Assembly (NCBI GenBank): GCA_028289505.1 | Contig: JANQPK010000302.1 | Span: forward strand, 1 to 22,812 | Direction of reading: 5' to 3' | From: Cyclobacteriaceae bacterium | GTDB lineage: Bacteria; Bacteroidota; Bacteroidia; Cytophagales; Cyclobacteriaceae | Length of the DNA: 22,812 nucleotides | Part shown: one piece after another, positions 1 to 7,542 of the stretch | How positions within the stretch are numbered: position 1 is the first letter of the stretch | How the letters are laid out: each line of letters opens with the position of its first letter | Program-made: the position numbers and the translations under genes | Notes under the pieces: generated by a model | Seen by the model: the letters and a program-made list of their open reading frames with translations, nothing else | The model's database searches: none | Told to the model about the DNA's origin: nothing

Positions 1-1
1 A

Positions 2-979
2 CCAAAGAAAGACTCCTTAGAATTGCTTGTTGAACAGGAGGTTGAAGTGCTGCCTCCGATGGAACCCATTGATGTTGAGATTGATATAGACTTAGAAAAT
101 ACAGTGGAGGTGATATGGGAAGTGGACTCAGCGGATCCGGAATTTGAAACCCTAAGGGAGTTCGAGCAATTTGGGAATGTATTCGTTATACCACCAGTGG
201 CAAAAACAATTACCGGGGTTCCTCACATCATGGTTCACCCAGATATCGAAATGGAGGCACGAATATTTGCCGACCCCAACATAGAGTTGGACATCGAAGA
301 ATTGGTTGACCTTAAACATATCGGGCAGAATTTCGAACGCTTTCATGCCCAATTCAACGACACCACCAAGGAACGCATTATGCAAGCTTTGGAGGAGCAA
401 CGGGAAGCCCTGGAACGTGCTATGGAACAACAGGAGGAAGCACTTGAGACGGCTCGTGAGCACCTTAGAAAATCCTTGAATGCTGGAAAACCAGACGATT
501 TAACGGATGAGGAGTGGGAAATGGCCAAAGATAAAATTGAGCAGGCTGAAGAATCGCTACAACGTGCCATGGAGCATTCCGCAAATGAATTGGAAAGAGC
601 TCTGGAAGATGAACAATTCGAACTCCAACATCTACTGGAGGAATTGGTGGACCGAAATCTTGATCCCAGCAGGATAGTATTGAAAAATGTGCAGGATATC
701 AACGAAAAGCAGATTCATAAACAAATCGCACTGGCGCATCAATATGCAGACGCCTTTAGTTTCCATTGGGATAATAGTAATGAGGCTGAGCTAAGAGCTT
801 CGCTATACAAGGATGGAATTATCGATAAGTACCAGTCGGATATTGCACTTACATTTAGCAAATCTCAAATTAAAGTAAACGATATTAAGTTAGAGGGTAC
901 TGTGAAAAACAAGTATCGCAAGATGCTGGATGATATGTATGGAGAGGGAAGTACGGGTAGTTTGACCTTCACTGATTAG
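2..979 (+). CDS. Glu-rich coiled-coil protein, C-terminal part (possible M56/BlaR1-type or anti-sigma-like protein)
   Basis: The reading frame is open to the left edge, so only the C-terminal ~325 residues are present; the TTG at 23 is probably not a real start. What is visible: an acidic segment with many Val/Glu/Pro, then a long highly charged helix (about residues 110-215 counting from position 23) full of Glu, Gln, Arg and Ala in coiled-coil spacing. A small C-terminal module follows, with a KDGIID...SFSKSQIKVNDIKLEG...KYRKML pattern. That tail resembles the end of Bacteroidota M56/BlaR1-like antirepressors and related anti-sigma proteins, whose tails carry 'DGLI...L...I.VNGK...KY' blocks; this is recall, not a search result. 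The zinc-binding or membrane part that would settle the family lies outside the window. The gene converges on the NCS2 permease gene. The CDS is certain; the family is tentative. Confidence 0.6.
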   Translation, partial: PKKDSLELLVEQEVEVLPPMEPIDVEIDIDLENTVEVIWEVDSADPEFETLREFEQFGNVFVIPPVAKTITGVPHIMVHPDIEMEARIFADPNIELDIEELVDLKHIGQNFERFHAQFNDTTKERIMQALEEQREALERAMEQQEEALETAREHLRKSLNAGKPDDLTDEEWEMAKDKIEQAEESLQRAMEHSANELERALEDEQFELQHLLEELVDRNLDPSRIVLKNVQDINEKQIHKQIALAHQYADAFSFHWDNSNEAELRASLYKDGIIDKYQSDIALTFSKSQIKVNDIKLEGTVKNKYRKMLDDMYGEGSTGSLTFTD

Positions 980-982
980 GAA

Positions 983-1080
983 GCAACAGTAGACAGCAAC
1001 AGCATACAGTAGTACTGGGTGTAGAGCAAAGTTCATAAAGCATGGAGCTCTTGCTAAGACTGTATGCTCCTAACTGTTGC
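983..1080. repeat. Split inverted repeat with ACAG-word tandem between convergent genes
   Basis: The left arm contains GCAACAG (983-989) and GCATACAG (1002-1009). The right arm (1060-1080) reads CTGTATGC, six bases, CTGTTGC, the exact reverse complement of both blocks in the right order. The left arm also carries ACAG words at 986, 993, 999 and 1006 (spacing 7, 6, 7), like the heptamer runs elsewhere in the window. Transcribed, it could fold into a long interrupted hairpin and end transcription of the convergent genes, but there is no clear U tract. Confidence 0.5.
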
Positions 1081-1088
1081 TCTTGCTC

Positions 1089-2510
1089 TTACACAAAATA
1101 CCTGATGGCAAACAAAATCGATAATATGTACATAATCGGGTGCAGTTGGTCTCGTTTCCCAATGGCCAGTTTAATAATGGTGTAGAGGATTATTCCCCAG
1201 GCTATACCATTGGCAATGCTGTAGGTAAATGGCATAATGATCACCACCAACAAGGCTGGTAGCATTTCATCAAACTTATCGAAATCGATTTTTCGTAAGG
1301 AATCCAACATCAGTACCCCAACCATGATCAGGATGGGACTGGTGGCTTCAACTGGAATCATACCTGCTATGGGAGCCAGGATTATGGCTACTAGAAACAG
1401 TACCCCGGTTACTACTGAAGTTAAGCCAGTGCGTCCTCCTGCAATGATACCGGAGCCACTTTCTATGTAAGTGGTGACAGTAGAAGTACCAAGCAGCGCA
1501 CCACAGGTGGTAGCAGTGGCATCCGCTAACAGTGCCTGATTGATTCTAGGCAACTGGCCATTTTGATCCAGCATATTTCCCTTGTCGGCAGTTCCTAACA
1601 AGGTCCCCATGGTATCAAAAAGGTCTACCAGTGTGAAAGAGATAACCACCATCAAAAAAGTGAATAATAAATTCCAGAAACCCAGGTTCTCTCCCTGGTT
1701 GAATAATCCCTTGAAATCTAACTTTAGAAAAGTTGGATCAAGGCTAATGCTGCCAAATGAGATGCTTTCTGGAACTATGGTGATGCTCAGTGGTATTCCC
1801 AGTATGGTAATTAGCAGTATTGTCACCAGCATAGAGGTGCGAATTTTTAGTAGCATCAGGATACTGAGAATCACAAAACCACCGATAGTCAACAATACTC
1901 CTGGATCTGTCATATTACCCATCTGCAAAACCTGTGGTGGTGCTTCTAAAATTTGAGGGATCGCCGCATCTACGTTGCCAGGCTCTATCCCTTGTATGAT
2001 CTCGATAATTGGGCCTTGATTAACTCTGATAATCCCAGAATTGTTTAGACCTATAAAAGCGATGAACAATCCAATACCTGCAGGAATGGCATGCTTGATA
2101 GTACTTGGTAGGGCATTTACAATGGAGGTCCGTAAACCAGTAACAGTTAGTATAATGAATAGCACACCGGAAATGAATACGATGGCCAGCGCTTGTTGCC
2201 AGCTGTAACCCAGCGTAAGCACTATGGTAAAGGTAAAAAAAGCATTTAAGCCCATACCGGGGGCCATGGCAAAGGGGTAGTTGGCATAGAATCCCATAAT
2301 CAAAGTCCCTATAGCGGCTGCCAAACAAGTAGCTACCATCACACTCTGGTAATCCATACCCGCCTGCACCAGAATCGATGGGTTAACAAATACTATGTAA
2401 CACATGGTCAGGAAAGTAGTGACGCCTGCCATGCATTCCGTTTTAACGGTGGTGTTATGTTTCTCTAGTTGGAACAGGGAAGTGCCATCTTGTGGTTTAA
2501 AGAAATACAA
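1089..2510 (-). CDS. NCS2 family purine (hypoxanthine/guanine/adenine) permease, AzgA/PbuG-like
   Basis: Inner-membrane symporter that should import purine bases. The 473 residues form a polytopic membrane protein. Family motifs visible: AGVTTFLTMCYIVFVNP in the first membrane segment (28-44), APGMGLNAFF (83-92), VDLFDTMGTLLG (295-306) and GTSTVTTYIESGSGI followed by GGRTGLT (341-364). These are the signature blocks of the AzgA/PbuG/GhxP branch of NCS2, not the UraA/xanthine branch. The loop at about 160-205 looks rather long for the family. The chosen start is TTG: the next in-frame Met (residue 27) would remove the N-terminal segment before the first helix. The gene is divergent from the adenosine deaminase with only 29 bp between starts, which links it to nucleoside scavenging. 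Exact base specificity cannot be read from the sequence. Confidence 0.93.
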   Translation of the reverse strand: MYFFKPQDGTSLFQLEKHNTTVKTECMAGVTTFLTMCYIVFVNPSILVQAGMDYQSVMVATCLAAAIGTLIMGFYANYPFAMAPGMGLNAFFTFTIVLTLGYSWQQALAIVFISGVLFIILTVTGLRTSIVNALPSTIKHAIPAGIGLFIAFIGLNNSGIIRVNQGPIIEIIQGIEPGNVDAAIPQILEAPPQVLQMGNMTDPGVLLTIGGFVILSILMLLKIRTSMLVTILLITILGIPLSITIVPESISFGSISLDPTFLKLDFKGLFNQGENLGFWNLLFTFLMVVISFTLVDLFDTMGTLLGTADKGNMLDQNGQLPRINQALLADATATTCGALLGTSTVTTYIESGSGIIAGGRTGLTSVVTGVLFLVAIILAPIAGMIPVEATSPILIMVGVLMLDSLRKIDFDKFDEMLPALLVVIIMPFTYSIANGIAWGIILYTIIKLAIGKRDQLHPIMYILSILFAIRYFV

Positions 2511-2539
2511 ATTGCTTATAATTACAAAAATTTGACCCG

Positions 2540-4066
2540 GTGAGATTATCGATATTTATTTTAATGGTGTTTTTAGCTCCGATGGTGCTGTTCGCTCAGG
2601 ATACTACCATCAGCCCCAAGCAGGAATACCTGAACCAGAGACAACAACTGGTTTCAGAGGACCTGTCTTGGTCTACTACTCAAGATATTGAGCTGGATTC
2701 GTTGGAACAATTGCTGAATTCTAACATAATAGCCATGCGGGACTCTATGATTGCAGTTTACAAGGATCAGCACTTTTTCCCACCTGCCCGGTACTTTTTT
2801 CAAAGTAAGAAGCACATAGAGGGTACACCATTGTTTGGAATCATTAAACAAATGCCAAAGGGCGGACTATTACACCTGCACGATGCCGCAGCAGGAGATG
2901 CAGGTTGGATAGTCAACCGAGTCATTAATGACCCTAAAGCACACATTTATTGGGGTCCACCCACTGATACTTATACCAAAGGACAGATTCAGTATTTTCC
3001 TGAGGAACAAGTTCCGACCGGCTTCTCCAAGGCAGTATCGCTTAACCATCAGCTTGAGAATTTTCCTGACTCGCTGATGTCCTTACTGACTTTCGACGAA
3101 TCCATCGACAAGGACTCGGTAGATATTTGGATGGAGTTTGAATTGGTATTCCAAAGAATCTATGGGTTTGTACGCTATCAACCCGTATTTAAGGACTACG
3201 TGTATCATTATCTGGATTTATTGGTTGAGGATGGAATTCAACATGTGGAATTGAGAAGTTTGATCAATGGTCTATACCATGATCAGCGAGGTCCTGGATA
3301 CTACAATGCGGATAGTGTAGTGGCTTATTTTCAGGAGATTGAGCAAAAAATAAAAGAAAAGGAGCCGGCATTCACCTTAAAGATAATCTTCACCAGTTTA
3401 AGATTTAGGTCACCACCACAGATCTTACAGGACCTGGTCAGTGCCTATCAATTGCGTCAAAAGTATCCGGAATTGATCAAAGGGTTTGACTTGGTAGCCG
3501 AAGAGGATCAGGGGCACAGTACGCTATATTTCTTAGATATCTGGATGAAAATGGATTCTCTTCAGCAGGTTTACGGAGTGGATATGCCGCTATACCTGCA
3601 CGACGGGGAAAGCAATTGGGTATCTTCTCAGAATCTCTATGATGCTGTGCTTCTGGATAGCAAAAGGATTGGTCATGGTTTTAATCTGTTTCGATTTCCG
3701 AATTTGATTGAGAGGGTAAAGCAGAAGGACATTTGCCTGGAAATAAATCCCATCAGCAATCAGGTTTTAGGCTATATCAGAGATTTAAGATTACATCCTG
3801 CCAGCAATTACCTGGCCAGGGGAGTGGCTTGTACCATCAGTTCTGATGACCCATTGGTTTTTGATTACCAGGGGCTAAGCTATGACTTTTGGGAGGTTTT
3901 TATGGCCTGGGAACTGGATTTAGCGGATTTAAAGGGGCTGGCTATCAATAGCTTAAAATACAGCGCCCTAAATGATCAGGAGCAGACCGAGGCACTAGAG
4001 CATTTTAATAAAAAATGGAACTTGTTTGTAAACCTTGCTTTACAACAATTGACAATTAACAATTAA
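2540..4066 (+). CDS. Exported adenosine deaminase, ADGF/CECR1-like
   Basis: Zinc hydrolase expected to deaminate adenosine (or deoxyadenosine) to inosine outside the cytoplasm. Residues 1-20 are a signal peptide ending VLFAQ. The amidohydrolase landmarks are all present: KGGLLHLHD (metal ligands H112, H114), GFDLVAEED (315-323), HDGES (354-358, metal ligand H354 and likely catalytic E357), RIGHGF (H379), EINPISNQVLG (401-411) and SSDDP (434-438, Asp metal ligand). The PKG-LLHLHD and EINPISNQVL blocks are typical of the secreted growth-factor-type ADA (ADGF/CECR1) rather than cytosolic Add. The usual HAGE is HDGE here. The start is GTG; the first ATG (residue 9) would leave a very short signal peptide. 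The last residues (Q-L-T-I-N-N) are encoded by a heptamer tandem repeat. Followed 79 bp later by the NUP gene, so probably co-transcribed. Confidence 0.93.
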   Translation: MRLSIFILMVFLAPMVLFAQDTTISPKQEYLNQRQQLVSEDLSWSTTQDIELDSLEQLLNSNIIAMRDSMIAVYKDQHFFPPARYFFQSKKHIEGTPLFGIIKQMPKGGLLHLHDAAAGDAGWIVNRVINDPKAHIYWGPPTDTYTKGQIQYFPEEQVPTGFSKAVSLNHQLENFPDSLMSLLTFDESIDKDSVDIWMEFELVFQRIYGFVRYQPVFKDYVYHYLDLLVEDGIQHVELRSLINGLYHDQRGPGYYNADSVVAYFQEIEQKIKEKEPAFTLKIIFTSLRFRSPPQILQDLVSAYQLRQKYPELIKGFDLVAEEDQGHSTLYFLDIWMKMDSLQQVYGVDMPLYLHDGESNWVSSQNLYDAVLLDSKRIGHGFNLFRFPNLIERVKQKDICLEINPISNQVLGYIRDLRLHPASNYLARGVACTISSDDPLVFDYQGLSYDFWEVFMAWELDLADLKGLAINSLKYSALNDQEQTEALEHFNKKWNLFVNLALQQLTINN

Positions 4067-4079
4067 GAAGGAACAATTA
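4045..4079. repeat. Heptamer tandem repeat, unit ACAATT(A/G)
   Basis: Five consecutive 7-bp units in perfect phase: ACAATTG, ACAATTA, ACAATTA, AGAAGGA, ACAATTA. The run starts inside the deaminase reading frame, supplies its stop codon (4064-4066) and continues into the intergenic gap. Read directly from the sequence. Confidence 0.85.
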
Positions 4080-4110
4080 ATAGCAGCTGGCCCAATTGAC
4101 AACTAGACTC

Positions 4111-4145
4111 ACAACTCATAATTCATAACTCATAACTCAAAACAA
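4111..4145. repeat. Heptamer tandem repeat, unit ATAACTC, abutting a start codon
   Basis: Five phased 7-bp units: ACAACTC, ATAATTC, ATAACTC, ATAACTC, AAAACAA, ending at the base before the ATG of the NUP gene. The run therefore fills the position where a ribosome-binding site would lie. There is no Shine-Dalgarno-like purine run; the leader is A-rich. Confidence 0.85.
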
Positions 4146-5213
4146 ATGAAGTCTGCAATCATCATCACCTTCTGTATGCTCATGGTAGGTTGTCAATCTC
4201 CATCAGGTGTACCGGAAACACCAGAACCAATCCCCATAAAAGTGGTGGTGGTATCCATGTTCGAACAGGGAAATGATACCGGCGACAATCCCGGAGAGTT
4301 TCAGCTATGGGTAGAAAGATTGCCCTTGCCAGATAGCCTGCCCTTTGATCAGGGATACCGGCAGTTGCGTATAAATACCGAAAAGGGAGTATTGGGAATG
4401 GTCACTGGAATTGGTACTGCCAAAGCTGCCGCTTCGGTGATGGCATTGGGAATGGATCCCAGGTTTGATTTAACCAAGGCCTATTGGTTAATTGCCGGCA
4501 TCTCAGGAATTGACCCTGAAGATGCGTCTACCGGTTCAGCGGTATGGGCAGAATGGGTAGTGGATGGCGATCTGAGTCATGAAATTGATCCGAGGGAAGC
4601 TCCTGAAGACTGGACCACAGGTTACATTCCTTTGCGTAAAACTTATCCGTATGAGACCCCGGTACCACCTGATGATGAGGGTGCTATTTACCGCATCAAT
4701 CCACAATTGGTGGATTGGGCCTACCACCTTACCAGTGAGGTAAAGTTGATTGATAATGAAGAGATTACCGCAATGAGAAATCTTTACAGCCATCATCCCA
4801 ATGCGGCTACCCCTCCTAGAGTGTTAAAAGGAGATCAACTGGCTGCCATGACTTACTGGCACGGTGAATTGCTTAATAACTGGGCCAATGACTGGATAGC
4901 CTATTGGACCCAGGGTGAGGGAAACTTTGTGACTTCGGCCATGGAAGATACTGGCTCATTACAATCATTGACCTTTTTAGATAATGCAGGTTTGGTGGAT
5001 CTGGACCGGGTACTGGTGTTGCGTACAGGTTCAAACTTTACCATGCAATATCCCGGTATCACCGCTGCAGAGAGCCTGGCGGGTGAAAAATTAAGTGGTA
5101 AAGGGTACTCGGCTTTTATACCATCACTAGAGGCTGCCTGGTTGACCGGTAGTCCAGTGGTTAATGCTATCGTAGAGAACTGGGACCAGTACCAACACCA
5201 ATTGCCTAACTAG
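4146..5213 (+). CDS. NUP-family ('purine nucleoside permease') lipoprotein
   Basis: The 355 residues begin with a lipoprotein signal (hydrophobic stretch, then MVGC with Cys16), so the protein is probably lipid-anchored outside the inner membrane. The body matches the NUP family (named for Candida purine nucleoside permease): IKVVVVSMFEQG, GEFQLWVERLPLP, GMVTGIGTAKAAASVMALG, YWLIAGISGIDP, GSAVWAEWVVDGDL, GNFVTSAMEDTG and VLRTGSNFTMQYPG. NUP proteins are related in fold to nucleoside phosphorylases, and this one has no multi-pass membrane region. An enzymatic or binding role on inosine/guanosine is therefore at least as likely as transport; that is inference. It follows the adenosine deaminase and sits near a purine-base permease, which fits a step from inosine to hypoxanthine. 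Its last 8 bp overlap the 3' end of the opposing MscS gene. Confidence 0.88.
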   Translation: MKSAIIITFCMLMVGCQSPSGVPETPEPIPIKVVVVSMFEQGNDTGDNPGEFQLWVERLPLPDSLPFDQGYRQLRINTEKGVLGMVTGIGTAKAAASVMALGMDPRFDLTKAYWLIAGISGIDPEDASTGSAVWAEWVVDGDLSHEIDPREAPEDWTTGYIPLRKTYPYETPVPPDDEGAIYRINPQLVDWAYHLTSEVKLIDNEEITAMRNLYSHHPNAATPPRVLKGDQLAAMTYWHGELLNNWANDWIAYWTQGEGNFVTSAMEDTGSLQSLTFLDNAGLVDLDRVLVLRTGSNFTMQYPGITAAESLAGEKLSGKGYSAFIPSLEAAWLTGSPVVNAIVENWDQYQHQLPN

Positions 5214-6132
5214 TCTCCGACGGTTCCTGGTCTATTTGCTGCCAATTTTCCCAACCACTTTTGAAATGTAAGTCGCGTTGCGGAAAAGGGATGCTGATGT
5301 TGTTGTCGAAAAACTTTTTGAAAATGGCGTAGTAGAGCTGGCTTTTTAAAACATTTGGCCTGTCTGTATACTCATAGGTCCAAACTCTCAGGTTGAATAT
5401 CAAAGCGCTATCGGCAAATTCCTGGAATAGTACGTCTGGTGGCGGGTGTTTAAGTACCGCATTGTTTTCCTTGGCTACCTCCAACAGGAGCTTTCTAACG
5501 ATTCGTGGATTTTCGTTGTAAGAGACACCCACGGGGTAATTGAATCGGATCCTGCGGTCATTATGACTCCAGTTGATCACACGCTGGCTGATAAACTCTG
5601 AGTTTGGAATGATAATCGAAATGTTGTCATTGGTAACGATGGTGGTAGCCCTGGCAGCAATTTTCACCACGTCTCCGGAAATATCTCCCACATCGATGCG
5701 ATCACCCACCTTGATGGGTCTCTCGAACAGAATAATCAATCCCGATAAAAAGTTATTGGTAACATCTTGCAGGCCAAATCCAATACCCACGCCCAAGGCA
5801 CCAGCGATAAATCCCAGTGCGGTGAGGTCAATCCCGGCAGTTTGAATAATCACGAAAAGCCCGATGGTGATTACCACATAGCGAAAGATGGTCCCAATTG
5901 AGTCACTTACACCAACGTCAATGTTGGAGCGGGCTAGAATGCGGGTAACAATCTTTTTGTGGAACTTATCTGTCAGGTAAATCAATAAAAGGATGGCGAT
6001 CAGAAAGTAAAAAATGCCCTGAAGGGTTATGGGGGTGCTTTCTCCAAGGGTGAAAAGGGTGCGGGTAAAGAGATCCTGTATCAGCTTAAATCCTGTAAAC
6101 AGGGTATTCTTTAGTATTTCAAACCACTCCAT
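5206..6132 (-). CDS. Small MscS-type mechanosensitive channel
   Basis: Inner-membrane channel expected to release solutes on hypo-osmotic shock. The 308 residues are close to the length of canonical MscS. Membrane segments are visible at about 36-55 and 80-98, then the pore helix GFIAGALGVGIGFGLQDVTNN (about 107-127) and the hallmark LSGLIILFERPIKVGDRI. The cytoplasmic beta domain follows, with IIIPNSEFISQRVINWS, and the C-terminal SIPFPQRDLH motif. It lies 24 bp downstream of queA on the same strand, so it may be co-transcribed with it. Its stop codon overlaps the end of the opposing NUP gene. A much larger MscS paralogue is encoded at 12561-14930. Confidence 0.95.
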   Translation of the reverse strand: MEWFEILKNTLFTGFKLIQDLFTRTLFTLGESTPITLQGIFYFLIAILLLIYLTDKFHKKIVTRILARSNIDVGVSDSIGTIFRYVVITIGLFVIIQTAGIDLTALGFIAGALGVGIGFGLQDVTNNFLSGLIILFERPIKVGDRIDVGDISGDVVKIAARATTIVTNDNISIIIPNSEFISQRVINWSHNDRRIRFNYPVGVSYNENPRIVRKLLLEVAKENNAVLKHPPPDVLFQEFADSALIFNLRVWTYEYTDRPNVLKSQLYYAIFKKFFDNNISIPFPQRDLHFKSGWENWQQIDQEPSETS

Positions 6133-6156
6133 ATTATTGGATTGAAAAATAACAAA

Positions 6157-7389
6157 TTAAACCCTTTTATCAATGACTTTGTGGGGAATAGAAGATAGTA
6201 GTAAAGAGCTATCGCCGTAGCTCAAAAACCGATAATCCTGGTCTAGCGCTTGCTGATACACCCTTTTCCAATTATCTCCAATCAAGGCTGCCACCAACAG
6301 GATCAGCGTAGAAGCCGGTAAATGAAAATTTGTAATCAAACCTTGGCAGCTTTTAATCTGGTAGGGAGGAAAGATAAACACTTCAGTGTAGCCCTTTAGC
6401 TGAGTAAGCTGTTTGGCTTGCATATGTTCCAGGACCGTTTGCAGAGATTGCTTAAAATTGGGAAGTTCAGAATAATCTAGATAGGGCTCTAGTTTTTCAA
6501 TATGAAAGGAATCACCTTTTCCATGTATTAATTTGACCCCGAACCAGTATAAGCTTTCCAGGCTGCGCAGGGAGGTAGTACCCACTGAAATCAGGGTATC
6601 TGCTTTTAAAAGGTTTTCTAGGTTTTGGAGTGAAATGTTGAGCTGTTCGCCATGCATCGGATGCTGGGTAACATTGGATTCTTTGATCGGTTGAAATGTA
6701 CCAGCCCCTACATGTAAGGTCAGGTATTCCTTTTTTATTTCCTGAAGATCAAGAGCGTCCAATATTTCATCGGTGAAGTGTAAGCCCGCTGTGGGTGCTG
6801 CTACTGCCCCGTCACGCTTGGAGTACACGGTTTGATAACGCTGTATATCTGAGCTTTCCGCTTTTCTTCTCATGTAAGGAGGCAGAGGTACCTGTCCTGC
6901 ATTTTTGATCAGGTCTACAAAGTTGATTTCCGGATTATCCCATGTTAGGCTTACCTGGTTTGGACCCTCCAGGTGAGCGGTGAGCAAGACATCTTTGTTG
7001 TCTATGGTAATAGACCGTTGCAGTGGCTGTTGATTCTTCCAGCGTTTAAGGTTACCAATCATACAAGTCCAGCTACAAGCTGCCTTTGCTTGCATGGCTA
7101 CATTGATATCTGTGGAAGGTTGAACGGGATCCAGTAAAAATACTTCGATGACGGCACCAGTGGGCTTTTGAAATTGAAGTCTGGCCGGGATCACCTTAGT
7201 ATCGTTGAATACCAAAGTACAGGGTTTGGGTAAAAGCTCAACGATATCTTTAAAATGATGATGCCTGATATCACCCTGGTGGTACACCAGAAGTTTACTT
7301 TGATCCCGTTGAGGCAGCGGGTATTGAGCAATGCGATGCTCGGGTAAATGGTAGCTGTATTGATTGAGGTCTATTTTCGGAAGCAGCAT
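6157..7389 (-). CDS. queA: S-adenosylmethionine:tRNA ribosyltransferase-isomerase (QueA)
   Basis: Cytoplasmic enzyme of queuosine biosynthesis: it transfers and isomerises the ribosyl part of SAM onto preQ1 at the wobble base of tRNA, giving epoxyqueuosine. Recognisable blocks: HRIAQYPLPQRDQSKLLVY near the N-terminus, LVFNDTKVIPARL, AAPTAGLHFT, LTLHVGAGTFQPI, MHGEQ, VGTTSLRSLES and GLITNFHLPASTLILLVAALIG near the C-terminus. At 410 residues it is longer than the ~350 usual in enterobacteria; the extra length seems to lie in the N-terminal and middle parts. The ATG start gives the expected MLLPKIDLNQYSYHLPE N-terminus. Upstream lie heptamer repeats and the gapA terminator, so queA probably has its own promoter. 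Confidence 0.97.
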   Translation of the reverse strand: MLLPKIDLNQYSYHLPEHRIAQYPLPQRDQSKLLVYHQGDIRHHHFKDIVELLPKPCTLVFNDTKVIPARLQFQKPTGAVIEVFLLDPVQPSTDINVAMQAKAACSWTCMIGNLKRWKNQQPLQRSITIDNKDVLLTAHLEGPNQVSLTWDNPEINFVDLIKNAGQVPLPPYMRRKAESSDIQRYQTVYSKRDGAVAAPTAGLHFTDEILDALDLQEIKKEYLTLHVGAGTFQPIKESNVTQHPMHGEQLNISLQNLENLLKADTLISVGTTSLRSLESLYWFGVKLIHGKGDSFHIEKLEPYLDYSELPNFKQSLQTVLEHMQAKQLTQLKGYTEVFIFPPYQIKSCQGLITNFHLPASTLILLVAALIGDNWKRVYQQALDQDYRFLSYGDSSLLLSSIPHKVIDKRV

Positions 7390-7393
7390 CGTT

Positions 7394-7468
7394 TGAAATG
7401 CTCAATGATGAATGTTCAATGTTCAATGATCAACTCCATGCTCCATGCTCCATGCTCTCTGCTCTAAA
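7394..7468. repeat. Two adjoining heptamer tandem runs, units TTCAATG and CTCCATG
   Basis: Phased 7-bp units TGAAATG, CTCAATG, ATGAATG, TTCAATG, TTCAATG fill 7394-7428. After ATCAA, a second run covers 7434-7468: CTCCATG three times exactly, then CTCTCTG and CTCTAAA. They lie between the queA start and the gapA terminator. Read directly from the sequence. Confidence 0.9.
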
Positions 7469-7500
7469 AAACACTGGTCGCAGGAATATCCCACGACCAG
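7466..7500 (-). terminator. Strong intrinsic terminator of gapA
   Basis: On the minus strand 7500 to 7474 forms a hairpin: outer arms CTGGTCG and CGACCAG, continuing inward through two wobble pairs and GGA/TCC to about 12 pairs with a 3-nt loop. It is followed at once by TGTTTTTT (7473-7466). It lies 43 bp after the gapA stop codon. Confidence 0.85.
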
Positions 7501-7509
7501 CTTAAATCT

Positions 7510-7530
7510 AATATCGAATATCGAATATCT
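7510..7530. repeat. Heptamer tandem repeat, unit AATATCG
   Basis: Three phased 7-bp units: AATATCG, AATATCG, AATATCT, between the gapA stop and its terminator hairpin. Confidence 0.75.
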
Positions 7531-7542
7531 GAGGCTTTATTG

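Noticed and set aside
23..25. TTG as the true start of the first gene
   Set aside because: The frame stays open to the left edge and the protein begins mid-domain, so the gene is most likely truncated by the window.
7394..7530. Possible CRISPR-like or recombination-site array
   Set aside because: Units are 7 bp with no spacers, and differ between runs; this is simple tandem repetition, not repeat-spacer structure.
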